A DNA stretch of 13,501 nucleotides. Origin: Spongiibacteraceae bacterium (GTDB taxonomy: Bacteria; Pseudomonadota; Gammaproteobacteria; Pseudomonadales; PIVM01). Shown here piece after piece: positions 13,173 through 13,501 of the stretch. Made by a program: the position numbers and the translations under genes. The stretch's first letter is position 1. The number at the start of each line of letters is the position of its first letter. The stretch covers positions 1 to 13,501 of the forward strand of contig JAUXDF010000047.1 of the NCBI GenBank assembly GCA_030618505.1. Reading direction: 5' to 3'. The notes below the pieces were generated by a model that worked only from the letters and a program-made list of their open reading frames with translations, made no database searches and was not told where the DNA came from.

Positions 13173-13501
13173 CTATCCTTGTCGATCAATACGCCTGCCC
13201 TGCGCCCGCTTTTTTTGTAGAAAACTGGCTTTATCCATTTCTACTGACGATTCATAAAGCTGAGAGTTCTCATCATGCTCTGCAAGTCGGCAGCTCATCT
13301 TGCTGGACATATACATTGCCTCTTTTGACATTCGTTGACGATCCCTTCGCCGAGCATACCGGCTAAGCGTCTTGAGTGCGCTGCGTACCCAGACATTGTT
13401 GCCCGCCTCTTCTTCTGCCTGTGCAATAAGTCGGTCGACGTTATCCCAGTCGTCTCGCTGTGCTGCTTCTCTTATTTCTCCTTGTAGCTGAGCGACACGG
13501 G
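13173..13501 (-). CDS. Unidentified charged, helical protein, C-terminal end (cut by right edge)
   Basis: The minus strand is open from the window edge to a TAG at 13173-13175, giving 108 codons without a start, so this is the tail of a longer gene. The product is rich in Arg, Lys, Glu and Gln and looks wholly helical, for example LQGEIREAAQRDDWDNVDRL, then LKTLSRYARRRDRQRMSKEA and KASFLQKKRAQGRRID near the end. It has no membrane segment. DWDNVDRLIAQAEEEAGNN suggests a helical repeat or linker. I do not recognise the family and give no function. The very basic last 20 residues could contact nucleic acid. A complete sequence to the right is needed to name it. The open length and codon-like composition make it probably real. 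Confidence 0.6.
   Translation of the reverse strand, partial: RVAQLQGEIREAAQRDDWDNVDRLIAQAEEEAGNNVWVRSALKTLSRYARRRDRQRMSKEAMYMSSKMSCRLAEHDENSQLYESSVEMDKASFLQKKRAQGRRIDRQG

Noticed and set aside
1..13501. CRISPR array
   Set aside because: No regularly spaced direct repeats were seen.

Overview
The window reads as a chromosomal segment of a flagellated gammaproteobacterium. The gene order flgN-flgM-flgA with cheV and cheR beside it is the arrangement known from Pseudomonas, Vibrio and many marine Gammaproteobacteria. The proteins (CheV, Gpt, MazEF) are also gammaproteobacterial in type. I cannot name the genus from sequence alone.

Bases 1-3474 hold flagellar and chemotaxis genes. On the minus strand are the start of cheR (cut by the left edge) and a complete cheV. 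On the plus strand are flgA, flgM and flgN. A near-consensus sigma-28 promoter precedes flgM, and a sigma-54-like element precedes flgA. FlgA is the P-ring assembly chaperone, FlgM the anti-sigma-28 checkpoint factor and FlgN the hook-filament junction chaperone. CheV and CheR serve chemosensory signalling.

Bases 3449-5779 (minus strand) form a tight three-gene operon: a radical SAM protein of the ArsS (rSAM/selenodomain) type followed by the two glycosyltransferase-like proteins that usually travel with it (TIGR04283 and TIGR04282 types). No arsenite methyltransferase ArsM is in the window. A xanthine-guanine phosphoribosyltransferase gene (gpt) faces away from this operon at 5964-6434.

Bases 6647-12434 are a dense toxin-antitoxin island of five modules in about 5.8 kb: parDE (plus), two unrelated hipBA pairs (minus), vapBC (minus) and mazEF (plus). 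Within every module the two genes overlap by 4-13 bp, antitoxin first. The upstream regions carry inverted repeats that look like autoregulatory operators, with perfect arms in front of parD, hipB1, hipB2 and vapB. Every toxin keeps the key residues I can check.

Bases 12435-13172 hold no convincing gene. They include the second copy of an ~80-bp composite palindrome whose first copy lies between flgA and flgM. At the right edge (13173-13501, minus) is the C-terminal end of a charged, helical protein I do not recognise. I see no rRNA, tRNA, CRISPR array or complete insertion sequence. I found no clearly undescribed system; the TA island and the ArsM-less ArsS operon are the parts most worth a closer look.
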